Shown one piece after another: positions 1 to 6,825 of a stretch of 8,719 nt of DNA. Both the position numbers and the translations under genes were made by a program. The stretch spans positions 1 through 8,719 of the forward strand of contig URWL01000062.1 in the NCBI GenBank assembly GCA_900551465.1, read 5' to 3'. Origin of the DNA: an uncultured Blautia sp. Lineage in GTDB: Bacteria; Bacillota; Clostridia; Lachnospirales; Lachnospiraceae. Below the pieces are notes generated by a model. It saw only the letters and a program-made list of their open reading frames with translations, had not been told where the DNA came from and searched no databases. How positions within the stretch are numbered: the stretch's first letter is position 1; every line of letters begins with the position of its first letter.

Positions 1-265
1 TCAGACCTACCGTCAGCCTTTTGATCCGGCTGCCATCACAGCCTGTCCATACAGCTGCAAGAAAAATCAAAAAGGTAGGAACAATATTCTGCCAGTCAGA
101 GATAAAGATCACCATGCCGCCCAACAGGCCGCAGGAAAACAAAAGGAACAGCCTTCTCAGCTTCTGCGGCCGCAGTCTGACCAGTCTCCCGACGGAAAAA
201 AGAAGGAGCATCCCCATAATCGAAAGCCATAATACACTCAGTATAAGCTTTGTCCCCTCTTCCAT
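1..265 (-). CDS. Putative sensor histidine kinase, N-terminal membrane part (partial)
   Basis: The frame opens with ATG at 265 (MEEGTKLILSVLW) and stays open to the window edge, giving 88 residues; the C-terminal part lies outside. What is visible is hydrophobic, with about three membrane segments near residues 7-26, 37-56 and 60-76 separated by short basic loops (RLVRLRPQKLRR). There is no signal peptide and no catalytic domain in view. It starts 4 bp after the stop of the LytTR response regulator, with a purine-rich stretch upstream. In Firmicutes a gene in this position is most often the partner kinase, a multi-pass membrane sensor with a C-terminal GHKL ATPase domain. That identity is inferred from context and topology only; no H-box or N-box can be seen. 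A different small membrane protein remains possible. Confidence 0.6.
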   Translation of the reverse strand, partial: MEEGTKLILSVLWLSIMGMLLLFSVGRLVRLRPQKLRRLFLLFSCGLLGGMVIFISDWQNIVPTFLIFLAAVWTGCDGSRIKRLTVGL

Positions 266-269
266 CACA

Positions 270-983
270 TCACCTGATTCCTTTCAGCATGCATTCTGCC
301 AGTTTTGCCACAGCCGTATCCTTCATCCCTCTGCTTATAGGAAGTTCTTTTCCGCAGATTTCCACCTGATCATGACCGATATATTCTACCCGGTCTCCAT
401 TTACCAGATATCTTTGATGGATCCTTACAAAATGTCCGTCTGTTTTTTCTTCCACTTCAGAAAGCTTTCCATAAAAAAAGTATTCCTCCATCTCCGTCAC
501 CACACCAATCTGACGCCTGTCACTGTAGAAATACAGGATCTTATCCAAAGGCATACGAAAGGTTCCGTCCTGATTCTGGAACACAAAATTCCTTTCTCTT
601 TTCATAAAAAAATATTCTCTGGCACGACTCAGTATAAGCCGGATCTGTTCTTCCTCCGCCGGCTTCAGCACATAATCCAAAGCTCCTGTACGGTATCCGT
701 CAAACACATATTCCGAATATCCGGTAACAAAAACGATCAGCAGCTCTTTGTCAAATTTCCGGATCTCTTCTGCGGTTTTCATTCCGTTCAGATCCTTCAT
801 TTCCACATCAAGAAAAAGAAGATCTATCTCACCGGGATGTTTTTTCAGCCACCGGAGGGCGGTTTCTCCGGACGTAAATTCATAGACAATCTCCTCGTCA
901 CCCTCATACATGATTTTTTCCAGCTGAAACCGCAGGCAGTCCCTGGCTTCCTGCTCGTCGTCACACAGTGCGATCCTCAGCAT
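270..983 (-). CDS. LytTR-family response regulator transcription factor
   Basis: A 237-residue two-component response regulator. Residues 1-120 form a receiver domain with the acidic pair D8/D9, the phospho-acceptor D59 (LLFLDVEM), T87 and K107-P108. Residues about 132-235 form a LytTR DNA-binding domain with the family's FVRIHQRYLVN segment at 185-195 and the ending ELPISRGMK. On phosphorylation by a membrane kinase it should bind paired direct repeats in promoter DNA. The start at 983 has a good GGGAG site 7 nt upstream, located inside the NUDIX gene; the two frames overlap by 23 bp, suggesting translational coupling. The probable kinase follows after 4 bp. Likely targets are the repeat pairs at 2200-2282, which lie between this operon and a divergent ABC transporter. 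The family call is secure; the target is inferred. Confidence 0.93.
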   Translation of the reverse strand: MLRIALCDDEQEARDCLRFQLEKIMYEGDEEIVYEFTSGETALRWLKKHPGEIDLLFLDVEMKDLNGMKTAEEIRKFDKELLIVFVTGYSEYVFDGYRTGALDYVLKPAEEEQIRLILSRAREYFFMKRERNFVFQNQDGTFRMPLDKILYFYSDRRQIGVVTEMEEYFFYGKLSEVEEKTDGHFVRIHQRYLVNGDRVEYIGHDQVEICGKELPISRGMKDTAVAKLAECMLKGIR

Positions 984-1554
984 AGTTTTCTCCCTTTTCT
1001 TCTCTGGTCTTTTCTATCAGTTTTTTGTACACGTGCTCTGTCATCCATGGTTCTGATGAAACCTTCAGCGCTTCTTCAAAAGTCCACCATTTCACAGCTG
1101 AGTTTTCTTCCTCCCGGACAGTCAGTTCTTCATTTTCATCTGCCTCTGCCAGAAAAGTCAGATTAAAATGCAAATGTCCCGGAACCCATTTTCCTTTTTT
1201 TACATGGCCGTCAACAGATAACGTCTCAAGGCTGAAAATATCCCTGCTGACTAATTTCGCATGTTTCAGTCCGGTTTCTTCCTGAAGTTCTTTCAGCGCC
1301 ACCGCACATAAATCTTCCATTCCGTCTGCATGGCCGCCGATCCACGACCAGGAACGATATATATTATGATATACCATTAAAGTTTTGGTATGATCCTTAT
1401 TTACCGTCCATACAGAAGCTGTAAAATGTCCGATCCTGTTTTCCCGCTCCAGATAATTTTTACTGTTTTCCATAAACTGCAGCATCTGTTCTTTGTCATT
1501 TTGTTCCTGCTGACCTGCCGGTTTATAGTTTCTGATACTCTCTGATAAGCTCAT
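961..1554 (-). CDS. NUDIX hydrolase
   Basis: A 197-residue NUDIX-fold pyrophosphohydrolase. The Nudix box runs from G74 to L96: G74, five residues, E80, seven residues, then KELQEETGL. It fits GX5EX7REUXEEXGU except that the usual Arg is Lys88. The metal-binding glutamates E89, E92 and E93 are all present. The preceding WSWIGGHADG is typical of members that act on nucleoside diphosphate-linked substrates or isopentenyl-diphosphate-like compounds, but the substrate cannot be read from sequence. The frame is open back to 1626, yet the start MSLSES at 1554 is preferred because AAGGAG lies about 8 nt upstream and the longer start has no such site and would overlap the preceding gene. It sits 37 bp after the reductase-like gene and overlaps the response regulator by 23 bp, so it is probably cotranscribed with both. 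Confidence 0.92.
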   Translation of the reverse strand: MSLSESIRNYKPAGQQEQNDKEQMLQFMENSKNYLERENRIGHFTASVWTVNKDHTKTLMVYHNIYRSWSWIGGHADGMEDLCAVALKELQEETGLKHAKLVSRDIFSLETLSVDGHVKKGKWVPGHLHFNLTFLAEADENEELTVREEENSAVKWWTFEEALKVSSEPWMTEHVYKKLIEKTREEKGENYAEDRTV

Positions 1555-1591
1555 TCCCTGCTCCTTTTTTCTGTTTGAAATTATAGAAATT

Positions 1592-2122
1592 TTATCTGCG
1601 TACATAAACCAGATCCACCATTCCATTATAGGATTTCGTATGGATCAGCCTCAGAGGGATCTCCTGTCCTCCATTCTCAAAAAGCCTCACGCCGGAACCT
1701 AAAAGTGTGGGAATCACCGTAATATAGTAATGATCGATCATGTCTTCTTTTATAAACTGCTGTGCAAGATCCGCTCCGCCGCAGATCCAGATATCCTTTC
1801 CCTTCTCTTCTTTTAATTTTCTTACGAGCTCAATGGGATTCTGATCTGTAAATCGTATCTTTTCAGAAGATTCCTTCTGTTTATGGGTGAACACATACGC
1901 GGTAAGCTCCTCATATACCCACTGATCCGGAGATAACTCCGTAACAATCTGGTCATAGGTCTTCCGTCCCATAAAAACTGTATCCACATCTTTAATAAAT
2001 TCAGAATAAACATCGATGTCCTCACCGTCATTTCCCTGTCCGGTCAGCCAGTGGATCTTTCCTTCGGAGTCCGCAATATATCCGTCAAGACTCATCGCAA
2101 TAAATAAACTGATCTTCCTCAT
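1592..2122 (-). CDS. Dihydrofolate reductase family protein (RibD C-terminal-like)
   Basis: A 176-residue protein of the DHFR/RibD-C fold, cytosolic and probably NADPH-dependent. Visible landmarks are the N-terminal strand and loop ending SLDGYIA (11-17), GRKTY at 52-56, the glycine pair in WICGGADLA (115-116) and PTLLGSGVRLF at 138-148. These match the stand-alone YwjB/YyaP-like reductases rather than true folate-metabolic FolA, so a role in folate synthesis should not be assumed; the substrate is unknown. Four codons further upstream is another ATG, but it lies in the GGAGG ribosome binding site that serves the start at 2122 with 6-nt spacing, so the shorter start is chosen. It is the first gene of the minus-strand operon leading to the NUDIX hydrolase and the two-component system, an unusual partner for regulatory genes. 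Confidence 0.9.
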   Translation of the reverse strand: MRKISLFIAMSLDGYIADSEGKIHWLTGQGNDGEDIDVYSEFIKDVDTVFMGRKTYDQIVTELSPDQWVYEELTAYVFTHKQKESSEKIRFTDQNPIELVRKLKEEKGKDIWICGGADLAQQFIKEDMIDHYYITVIPTLLGSGVRLFENGGQEIPLRLIHTKSYNGMVDLVYVRR

Positions 2123-2169
2123 TTTTTCCTCCATGATTCTGTTTCGGTTCTACAGATTCCTGTTTCTTT

Positions 2170-2197
2170 ATTATAACGCACTTCTCCTTTCCGTCCA
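2170..2197 (-). promoter_or_regulatory. Sigma-A-like promoter of the reductase/NUDIX/regulator operon
   Basis: Reading the minus strand, a perfect -10 TATAAT lies at 2175-2170 and a -35-like TGGACG (4 of 6 to TTGACA) at 2197-2192, with a 16-bp spacer. It would place the transcript start about 45 nt before the reductase start at 2122. The -35 lies 2 bp from the nearest of the TGTAAAGnnnGG repeats, so a factor bound there would contact or compete with RNA polymerase. This is a motif match only. Confidence 0.6.
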
Positions 2198-2199
2198 CT

Positions 2200-2282
2200 C
2201 CAAACTTTACAAAAATCCTTCCGATCTTTACATTTCCCACCGGATTTTTCCAAACTTTACACACCGTCCGCCATTCTTTACA
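2200..2282 (-). repeat. Four 12-bp direct repeats, candidate LytTR operators
   Basis: On the minus strand TGTAAAGnnnGG occurs four times, at plus coordinates 2200-2211, 2221-2232, 2250-2261 and 2271-2282. The first and third copies are identical (TGTAAAGTTTGG); the second and fourth are TGTAAAGATCGG and TGTAAAGAATGG. The offsets are 21, 29 and 21 bp, so they form two pairs with a 50-bp pair-to-pair distance. A 21-bp repeat period (about two helical turns) is the known geometry of LytTR regulator sites. AAAGTTTGG in copies one and three fits the LytTR consensus as I recall it, [TA][AC][CA]GTTN[AG][TG]; the other copies differ from it at one or two positions. The array lies between the divergent promoters of a LytTR regulator operon and an ABC transporter. 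The repeats are seen directly; the binding protein is inferred. Confidence 0.72.
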
Positions 2283-2308
2283 CCTCTGATTTTTCTCCCT
2301 TTTTTCTG

Positions 2309-2317
2309 TGCTATCCT
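2309..2317 (+). promoter_or_regulatory. Candidate extended -10 promoter of the ABC transporter operon
   Basis: TGCTATCCT reads as an extended -10 (TGn followed by TATCCT). At the expected -35 position (about 2289-2294) there is only ATTTTC, a poor match. A weak -35 with an extended -10, downstream of paired regulator repeats ending at 2282, is what one would expect of an activator-dependent promoter. The predicted leader to the ATPase start at 2370 is about 45 nt. No experimental start is known. Confidence 0.4.
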
Positions 2318-2369
2318 GAATATGCAAAAGCAAAAACCTGTATATCCATCATTTATAAGGGGGAATTTT

Positions 2370-3119
2370 ATGTTATCTGTAAAAAATCTCGAAAAATCCT
2401 ATACAACAGGAAAACAAACCTATCCTGTCCTGAAAGGAATCAGCTTTTCCATTGCAAAGGGAGAATTTGTGGCTGTCATGGGACCTTCCGGTTCCGGTAA
2501 ATCCACACTTCTCAACTGTATTTCCTGCTATATCCCTTTTGAGAAAGGAAAAATCACTCTGGGCGGTCAGGAACTCAGCTCCATGACCCCGGAGCAGCTT
2601 GCCATCGTCCGCAACGAAAAGCTCGGCTTCGTATTTCAGGATTTTATGCTTCTGGACGGACTTACCGTCCGGGAAAATATCCTGGTTCCCAGGATCATCC
2701 GTTCCAATGTGGACAAAGACGGGGAACGCTACGCAGATCAGCTGATGGAGCTGTTTGGCATCAGTCATATCCGAAGTAAATATCCCGCGGAGATCTCCGG
2801 CGGCGAAAGACAGAGAACAGCTGTTGCCAGAAGCCTGATCAACCGGCCTCTGATGATCCTTGCAGATGAGCCTACCGGAAATCTGGACAGCCGTTCCAGC
2901 CGTATCGTCATCGAGTCCTTTGAAAATGCCAGAAATAATCTGGATGCCACCATCTTTATGGTAACTCACGACAGTTTTTCCGCCTCCTTCTGCGACCGGG
3001 TAATTCTATTAAAAGACGGAATGGTTTATCGTCAGCTGGAAAAAAATATTCAGACAAGAAGCGCTTTCCACGACACCCTGTTAAATGCGATCAAAGAAAT
3101 GAGTGGTGATGCAGAATGA
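2370..3119 (+). CDS. ABC transporter ATP-binding protein (LolD/MacB/BceA type)
   Basis: A 249-residue ATPase subunit that powers an FtsX-type membrane partner. All nucleotide-binding motifs are intact: Walker A GPSGSGKST at 38-46, Q-loop Q90 in FVFQDF, signature ISGGERQ at 142-148, Walker B LMILADE at 161-167, D-loop NLD at 171-173 and H-loop H200. The ADEPTGNLD stretch is characteristic of the LolD/MacB/BceA group, which acts in peptide-antibiotic resistance, lipoprotein release and related mechanotransmission rather than classic import. The frame is open from 2016, but the start at 2370 has AAGGGGG upstream and gives the normal family length; the extra upstream residues would cover the promoter region. 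Its stop overlaps the permease start as ATGA, so the two are translated together. The control region carries repeats probably bound by the adjacent LytTR regulator. Confidence 0.96.
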   Translation: MLSVKNLEKSYTTGKQTYPVLKGISFSIAKGEFVAVMGPSGSGKSTLLNCISCYIPFEKGKITLGGQELSSMTPEQLAIVRNEKLGFVFQDFMLLDGLTVRENILVPRIIRSNVDKDGERYADQLMELFGISHIRSKYPAEISGGERQRTAVARSLINRPLMILADEPTGNLDSRSSRIVIESFENARNNLDATIFMVTHDSFSASFCDRVILLKDGMVYRQLEKNIQTRSAFHDTLLNAIKEMSGDAE

Positions 3120-5263
3120 ATAAAAAGAAAAGAAAACAATCCATAAAAAACATAAAAGACCTGGAAAGCCGGCTGCAAAGAGCTGACTGGAAACAGTCAC
3201 GGCTGTATCTGTTCTGTAACTTTGTATCCCTGATGCTGATGACCGCCTACTCCGCCCTGATGTTTTCTCCTACAGTCCTGAATATTTTCCCGGAAGGAGG
3301 GGACAGCCTGAGGCAGCTTTATATGATCTTTATCATGACTCTTTTTGGCTGTACGGTTTTCACCGTCTATGCCGCCAGCCTGTTTTTCCGCAAAAAATCC
3401 CGGCAGCTGGGTATCCTTATGGCTCTTGGCGCATCAAGAAAAACCCTTGCTCCCGGACTTTTCCGTGAGGTACTCCTTTTAAGTGGAAGCTCCGCACTTC
3501 TGGGGATCCTGGCAGGCTTCCCCTTTATTACGCTCCTGTGGAAGCTGTTCCGTTTCCTGATCGTAGATAATCAGTACATGATCCTTAGTCTTGATTTCCG
3601 CTGTCTCTGGATACCGGCAGGCTTCGCCCTTCTCGTGCTTTTCTGTGCCTGCCTGCTGGCTTATGTTTATCTCAGAAAAACAGATATTCTGGATGTGATA
3701 CAGGAAGAACACCAGAATGAACCGGTAAGAGAGCTTGGGCTGTGGTGCGGCCCTGTGGGTATTATCCTTTTGATAGGCGGCGCAATGCTGGGATACAACT
3801 TTCCTACGTTTTATCGTGATCTTACCCACCGCTTTCCTTCAGCCCTGCTTAAGGTTCTTTGTTATTCCCCGGTATTTGCAGGACTTTATATGATCATGCT
3901 CCATACAGTTGTCAACGGATGGCATTTCAGACGCAAAAATCCCTGGAAAAACATCATTGCAAGAAGCATGATGAAATTCCAGGGAAAACAGACGGTAAAC
4001 AGCCTGCTGGTTACCACTGTTCTGATCGCAGGCGGCTGCTTTGGTATTTTTTATCTTCCCATGCTGGGTACAGGTACTTCCATGACCATCGAACAAAGGG
4101 AGTACGATTATTCCTGGTTCTGGCCTTCTGACCAGAATCTTCCCTCTGAGGAAGAAATCCAGACACTTGCGAGGGAACATAAGATTCAGATCGCAGACTG
4201 GAAGGAATGCCCTTACCTCAGTCTGGCCGTTGACTCTAATATGATGATCGACAATGACGACGGCAGCTTTTCATGGAAATACTATGAAATCGCCTCAGAA
4301 GGCCATTTTCTTTCTGAAAGCGATTTCAACAAAATCTCAGGCCAAACCCTTTCTGTTGAGCCGGGAGAATATTATGCTGTAACAAACAGAGAAGAAACCT
4401 CCTACCGCATAGTAGACAATTCCACCCGCTTTACCAATATGACCACAAGAGAAGTCCTTCCTGTTTCCTTTAAAGGCTTTGTCCATTTTGAACAGCTGGG
4501 CGCTCTCTATACCGGAATCCTGGATGACAGTGATTTCCGAAAAATTTCTCAGGGGCTTACCCCCAAGTGGCAGGGAACCATGGCATTTTTTAATTCTGAG
4601 GGAAAAGACCGCTATCCCTTTGCCCGGGCCTTTTATGAAAAGATTGTAGCCTCCTTTGATGACGACAGCATTTCCACAGGTCTCTATGATCCTGTAGAAT
4701 ACCTCATGACGGAAGGCTACACAAACGACTATTTCGGAGCCAGCTACAGAGATGTCGATGAGCACCTGGACCGGTCACAGCTGGACAGTGCAGATTTCCG
4801 GATGTTCTGGAATTACATGCCTCAGTTCAGGATCCTTGACAGCACCGAACAGCTGAACACCTTTTCTGTATTTATGATGACCTTCCTTTTTATCGGGATC
4901 GTATGCTTCACAGCAGCTATGGTAATCTCCTACACCCGCTGCCAGACACTGGCTCTGAATAACTCCTATGTTTTTTACGATCTGAAGCGTCTGGGCGCAT
5001 CTCCCGGTTATCTTTGCCGGGAACTTCGCCGGCAGGCCGGACCGGTCTTTCAGATTCCAACTGCCGTGGGAATGAGCTGTATGGTACTTCTCTATGGAAT
5101 GATGCTTTATGCCAATGATAACCGCTACACACAGTCGGAGATTGCCGGTTTTCTGGTGTGTCTGGAAGTGATCGCCGTCATTGCCATTCTGTTCTATGCT
5201 GTGTACCGCCGAACCCTTTACGGACTTATAAAACAGCTGGAACTTCACTCCTCCGAACGATAA
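3116..5263 (+). CDS. FtsX-like ABC transporter permease, BceB-like topology
   Basis: A 715-residue integral membrane subunit. Predicted segments by eye are near 30-53, 67-91, 116-140, 163-186, 209-227, 246-267 and 295-317, then a hydrophilic domain at about 318-580, then 583-605, 643-666 and 675-698. Seven segments, a large extracellular domain and three more is the BceB-type layout of antimicrobial-peptide detoxification and sensing pumps. Each half carries the FtsX-like cytoplasmic motif around LGAS (RQLGILMALGASRKTL at 96-111; LKRLGASPGYL at 623-633). The outside domain is acidic and aromatic-rich and holds a single Cys (C365). BceB proteins usually pair with OmpR-type regulators, whereas here the neighbouring system is LytTR-type. 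The substrate is unknown, with a cell-envelope-active peptide or lipid the likeliest class. The last 19 bp overlap the convergent DUF3343 gene. Confidence 0.9.
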   Translation: MNKKKRKQSIKNIKDLESRLQRADWKQSRLYLFCNFVSLMLMTAYSALMFSPTVLNIFPEGGDSLRQLYMIFIMTLFGCTVFTVYAASLFFRKKSRQLGILMALGASRKTLAPGLFREVLLLSGSSALLGILAGFPFITLLWKLFRFLIVDNQYMILSLDFRCLWIPAGFALLVLFCACLLAYVYLRKTDILDVIQEEHQNEPVRELGLWCGPVGIILLIGGAMLGYNFPTFYRDLTHRFPSALLKVLCYSPVFAGLYMIMLHTVVNGWHFRRKNPWKNIIARSMMKFQGKQTVNSLLVTTVLIAGGCFGIFYLPMLGTGTSMTIEQREYDYSWFWPSDQNLPSEEEIQTLAREHKIQIADWKECPYLSLAVDSNMMIDNDDGSFSWKYYEIASEGHFLSESDFNKISGQTLSVEPGEYYAVTNREETSYRIVDNSTRFTNMTTREVLPVSFKGFVHFEQLGALYTGILDDSDFRKISQGLTPKWQGTMAFFNSEGKDRYPFARAFYEKIVASFDDDSISTGLYDPVEYLMTEGYTNDYFGASYRDVDEHLDRSQLDSADFRMFWNYMPQFRILDSTEQLNTFSVFMMTFLFIGIVCFTAAMVISYTRCQTLALNNSYVFYDLKRLGASPGYLCRELRRQAGPVFQIPTAVGMSCMVLLYGMMLYANDNRYTQSEIAGFLVCLEVIAVIAILFYAVYRRTLYGLIKQLELHSSER

Positions 5264-5271
5264 AGTTCCAG
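5237..5271. terminator. Inverted repeat across two convergent stop codons, possible bidirectional terminator
   Basis: CTGGAACTT at 5237-5245 and AAGTTCCAG at 5263-5271 are perfect 9-bp arms around a 17-nt loop. The hairpin includes or touches the stop codons of both the permease (5261-5263) and the DUF3343 gene (5245-5247), and being symmetrical it would form in either transcript. Neither direction has a proper U-tract; leftward there is only a short CTGTTTTATAAG run. It may slow polymerase, protect 3' ends or be chance, so it is called a terminator only tentatively. Confidence 0.4.
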
Positions 5272-5496
5272 ATAAGAATCGCCATCCACCTGAACAATCT
5301 GCTCCAGCTCCTCGTTCAGTTCCAGAGAAACCTCCGGAAGCTCCTGTTCCATCCAGAACCGGACACATGTTCCGCAGGAGGAGCTTAAATTTCTGGGAAC
5401 CGGCATGATCTTTGTGCCGATTCCCAGTTTTTCACAATTTTTCTTAAAACATACTGCGCCGTAATGGGAATAAAAAGTAGCGATATATTCTGTCAT
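5245..5496 (-). CDS. DUF3343 family protein, putative Se/S carrier
   Basis: An 83-residue cytosolic protein of the DUF3343 family, which is annotated as a putative selenium/sulfur carrier and is often encoded beside YedF/TusA-like and YedE proteins. The family's hallmark region is visible: [19 protein letters not shown] at about 29-47, with C41 as the conserved cysteine of the SSSCG motif and a second cysteine, C44, making a CxxC. Two more cysteines (C16, C21) lie near the N-terminus. Its start overlaps the stop of the TusA-like gene as ATGA. There is no good Shine-Dalgarno sequence directly upstream, so translation probably depends on coupling. The 3' end overlaps the convergent permease by 19 bp. 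A persulfide or perselenide carrier role is inferred from family and context; no activity has been established from sequence. Confidence 0.85.
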   Translation of the reverse strand: MTEYIATFYSHYGAVCFKKNCEKLGIGTKIMPVPRNLSSSCGTCVRFWMEQELPEVSLELNEELEQIVQVDGDSYLELYRSEE

Positions 5497-5699
5497 TTTG
5501 TAATACGAAGCAGGAAATCCTCCCCCTGCTCTTCCACCTGTACCTGATAGCCCTGGTGGGATGCAAATCTTGTAACATTTTCCTTTGCAGTTACGTTATC
5601 TACCAGAACCTCATATGCAGCCTCTTTGGAAGCCAGCGCATTTTTTGTCATAATCACCGGTTCCGGACAGGATAATCCTCTTGCATCTACCTGTTTCAT
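5493..5699 (-). CDS. TusA/SirA-family sulfurtransferase-like protein
   Basis: A 68-residue protein with the TusA fold signature: [18 protein letters not shown], where C11 of the CPEP motif is the residue that carries a persulfide in the family. It is shorter than E. coli TusA (81 residues) and corresponds to the N-terminal half of YedF, whose second, DsrE-like domain is absent here. It lies 31 bp after the yedE-like gene with a clear GGAG site upstream, and overlaps DUF3343 by 4 bp, so the three form one operon. The expected role is to accept sulfur or selenium delivered by a desulfurase or imported through the YedE protein and pass it on. Whether it serves selenium metabolism, tRNA thiolation or another sulfur pathway is not shown by the sequence. 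The family call is firm. Confidence 0.92.
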   Translation of the reverse strand: MKQVDARGLSCPEPVIMTKNALASKEAAYEVLVDNVTAKENVTRFASHQGYQVQVEEQGEDFLLRITK

Positions 5700-5730
5700 A
5701 CCAATTCTCCTTTTCTCAAAAATTATTTTA

Positions 5731-6804
5731 TCAGTCTGTTTTTTTTCTGGAATTCATAAATGCAATCACAGTTACCACTACAATACCAATGATAACAGCA
5801 ATCTTTCCATTGGATGTAGGACCTTCTCCGGAGGATGCAAGCCCAAAGTTATGAGCAACAGCCGCTCCAACCATCAGTCCGATGACTGTTACTGCGGAAT
5901 CTGTGTTTCCCTCGCCGGAAAGTACCAGCTGGCGAAGAGGACAGCCTCCAAGAAGTACGCAGCCAAAACCTGCAAGTAACATGCCAAGTGCATTCCACAG
6001 ACCGTCTGTATGCGCTACCGGCTGTCCTGCAAATCCCGGATTAAAGAATGGTGTTCCTGTCACTGCGCCCAGAATCAGATTCATTACCAGGGCGCTGGCA
6101 AAAATTGCCACAAATCCCATCAGAAGCTTCCATTCACGGAAAAGAACCGCATCACGGATACCGCCCACCATACAGAGACGTGTTTTCTGCGCAAGACCGC
6201 CTACGATCAGACCGGCTGCCAGAGCGATCCAGACAGAGGCATGAAGCGACCCCGGACCTTCTGTGGAAAAATGAATAAATGCAGGCGCTGCGACCAGAAG
6301 GATCAAAAATACGATCTGAAGTACCGGAAAGAGCTGTCCCTCCAGAGCCGGCATTTTATAAGAGCGCTTCAAAGTATATCCTCTTTTCAGGAAAAATACA
6401 CCTGCAAAAATACCAAGGGCAAATCCCACAAAACCAAAGATCGCGTTTCCGTCTCCCCCTGCCAGTCTCAGGATCATACGGAACGGACAGCCCAGGAACA
6501 TCAGGCAGCCGATCATGACAAACACTGCAAGGATAAATCTGGTAATAGGAGCAGAACCACCTCTTGCCTTAAATTCTCCGGACACCATTGCCATAATGCA
6601 GGCGCCAAGCACCAGTCCGATGATTTCCGGACGTATGTATTGTACTACCGGAGTCGAATGAAATCCCAGAGCTCCTGCCGTATCTCTCAGGAAACATGCA
6701 ATACAGAATCCCATATTTACCGGATTGCCAAAAAATACCAGCAAAGCTGAGATCACACCGATCACAAGCCCTGCTGCTATAATGGCTTTTTTCTCATTTT
6801 TCAT
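5731..6804 (-). CDS. yedE: YedE/YeeE-family membrane protein associated with selenium metabolism
   Basis: A 357-residue polytopic membrane protein of the sulfur-transport (YeeE/YedE) family, close in length and motifs to the YedE-related selenium-metabolism type. It has two related halves. Half one holds [10 protein letters not shown] (C34, C37) and [12 protein letters not shown] (C100, C106); half two holds [10 protein letters not shown] (C211) and [12 protein letters not shown] (C282, C288). In the YeeE/TsuA thiosulfate transporter, buried cysteines at equivalent motifs relay the substrate through the membrane; by analogy this protein may pass thiosulfate, a selenium analogue or a related species. 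The start at 6804 has AGGAGG 8 nt upstream. It is first in an operon with the TusA-like and DUF3343 genes, and divergent from a desulfurase-like gene and a LysR regulator. The substrate is not proven; the family assignment is strong. Confidence 0.92.
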   Translation of the reverse strand: MKNEKKAIIAAGLVIGVISALLVFFGNPVNMGFCIACFLRDTAGALGFHSTPVVQYIRPEIIGLVLGACIMAMVSGEFKARGGSAPITRFILAVFVMIGCLMFLGCPFRMILRLAGGDGNAIFGFVGFALGIFAGVFFLKRGYTLKRSYKMPALEGQLFPVLQIVFLILLVAAPAFIHFSTEGPGSLHASVWIALAAGLIVGGLAQKTRLCMVGGIRDAVLFREWKLLMGFVAIFASALVMNLILGAVTGTPFFNPGFAGQPVAHTDGLWNALGMLLAGFGCVLLGGCPLRQLVLSGEGNTDSAVTVIGLMVGAAVAHNFGLASSGEGPTSNGKIAVIIGIVVVTVIAFMNSRKKTD

Positions 6805-6825
6805 TTGTTATTTCCTCCTTTTCCC

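Noticed and set aside
21..1166. A 381-codon open frame on the plus strand
   Set aside because: It lies opposite the clearly recognisable kinase-like, response regulator and NUDIX genes, has low-complexity Phe/His/Ser-rich content and no family motif. It is an antisense shadow.
2205..2282. TTTACA words on the plus strand as multiple -35 boxes
   Set aside because: None of the four has a -10-like hexamer 16-18 bp downstream. Their regular spacing and extended 12-bp identity fit regulator sites better.
2200..2282. Repeat array considered as a CRISPR remnant
   Set aside because: The repeats are only 12 bp with unequal 9- and 17-bp gaps, and no cas gene or leader is present.
2085..2333. An 82-codon minus-strand frame across the 2123-2369 intergenic region
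   Set aside because: It overlaps the start of the reductase gene in another frame, has no good ribosome binding site, and its middle part is the repeat array, which explains its conserved-looking words.
2016..2369. Upstream extension of the ABC ATPase to an earlier start
   Set aside because: It would add 118 residues not found in the family, cross the promoter and repeat region, and overlap the divergent reductase gene. The start at 2370 has a strong ribosome binding site and normal length.
6010..6750. A 246-codon plus-strand frame opposite yedE
   Set aside because: The translation is rich in Lys, Gln, Ser and His without hydrophobic core patterns, and the opposite strand encodes a well-conserved membrane protein.
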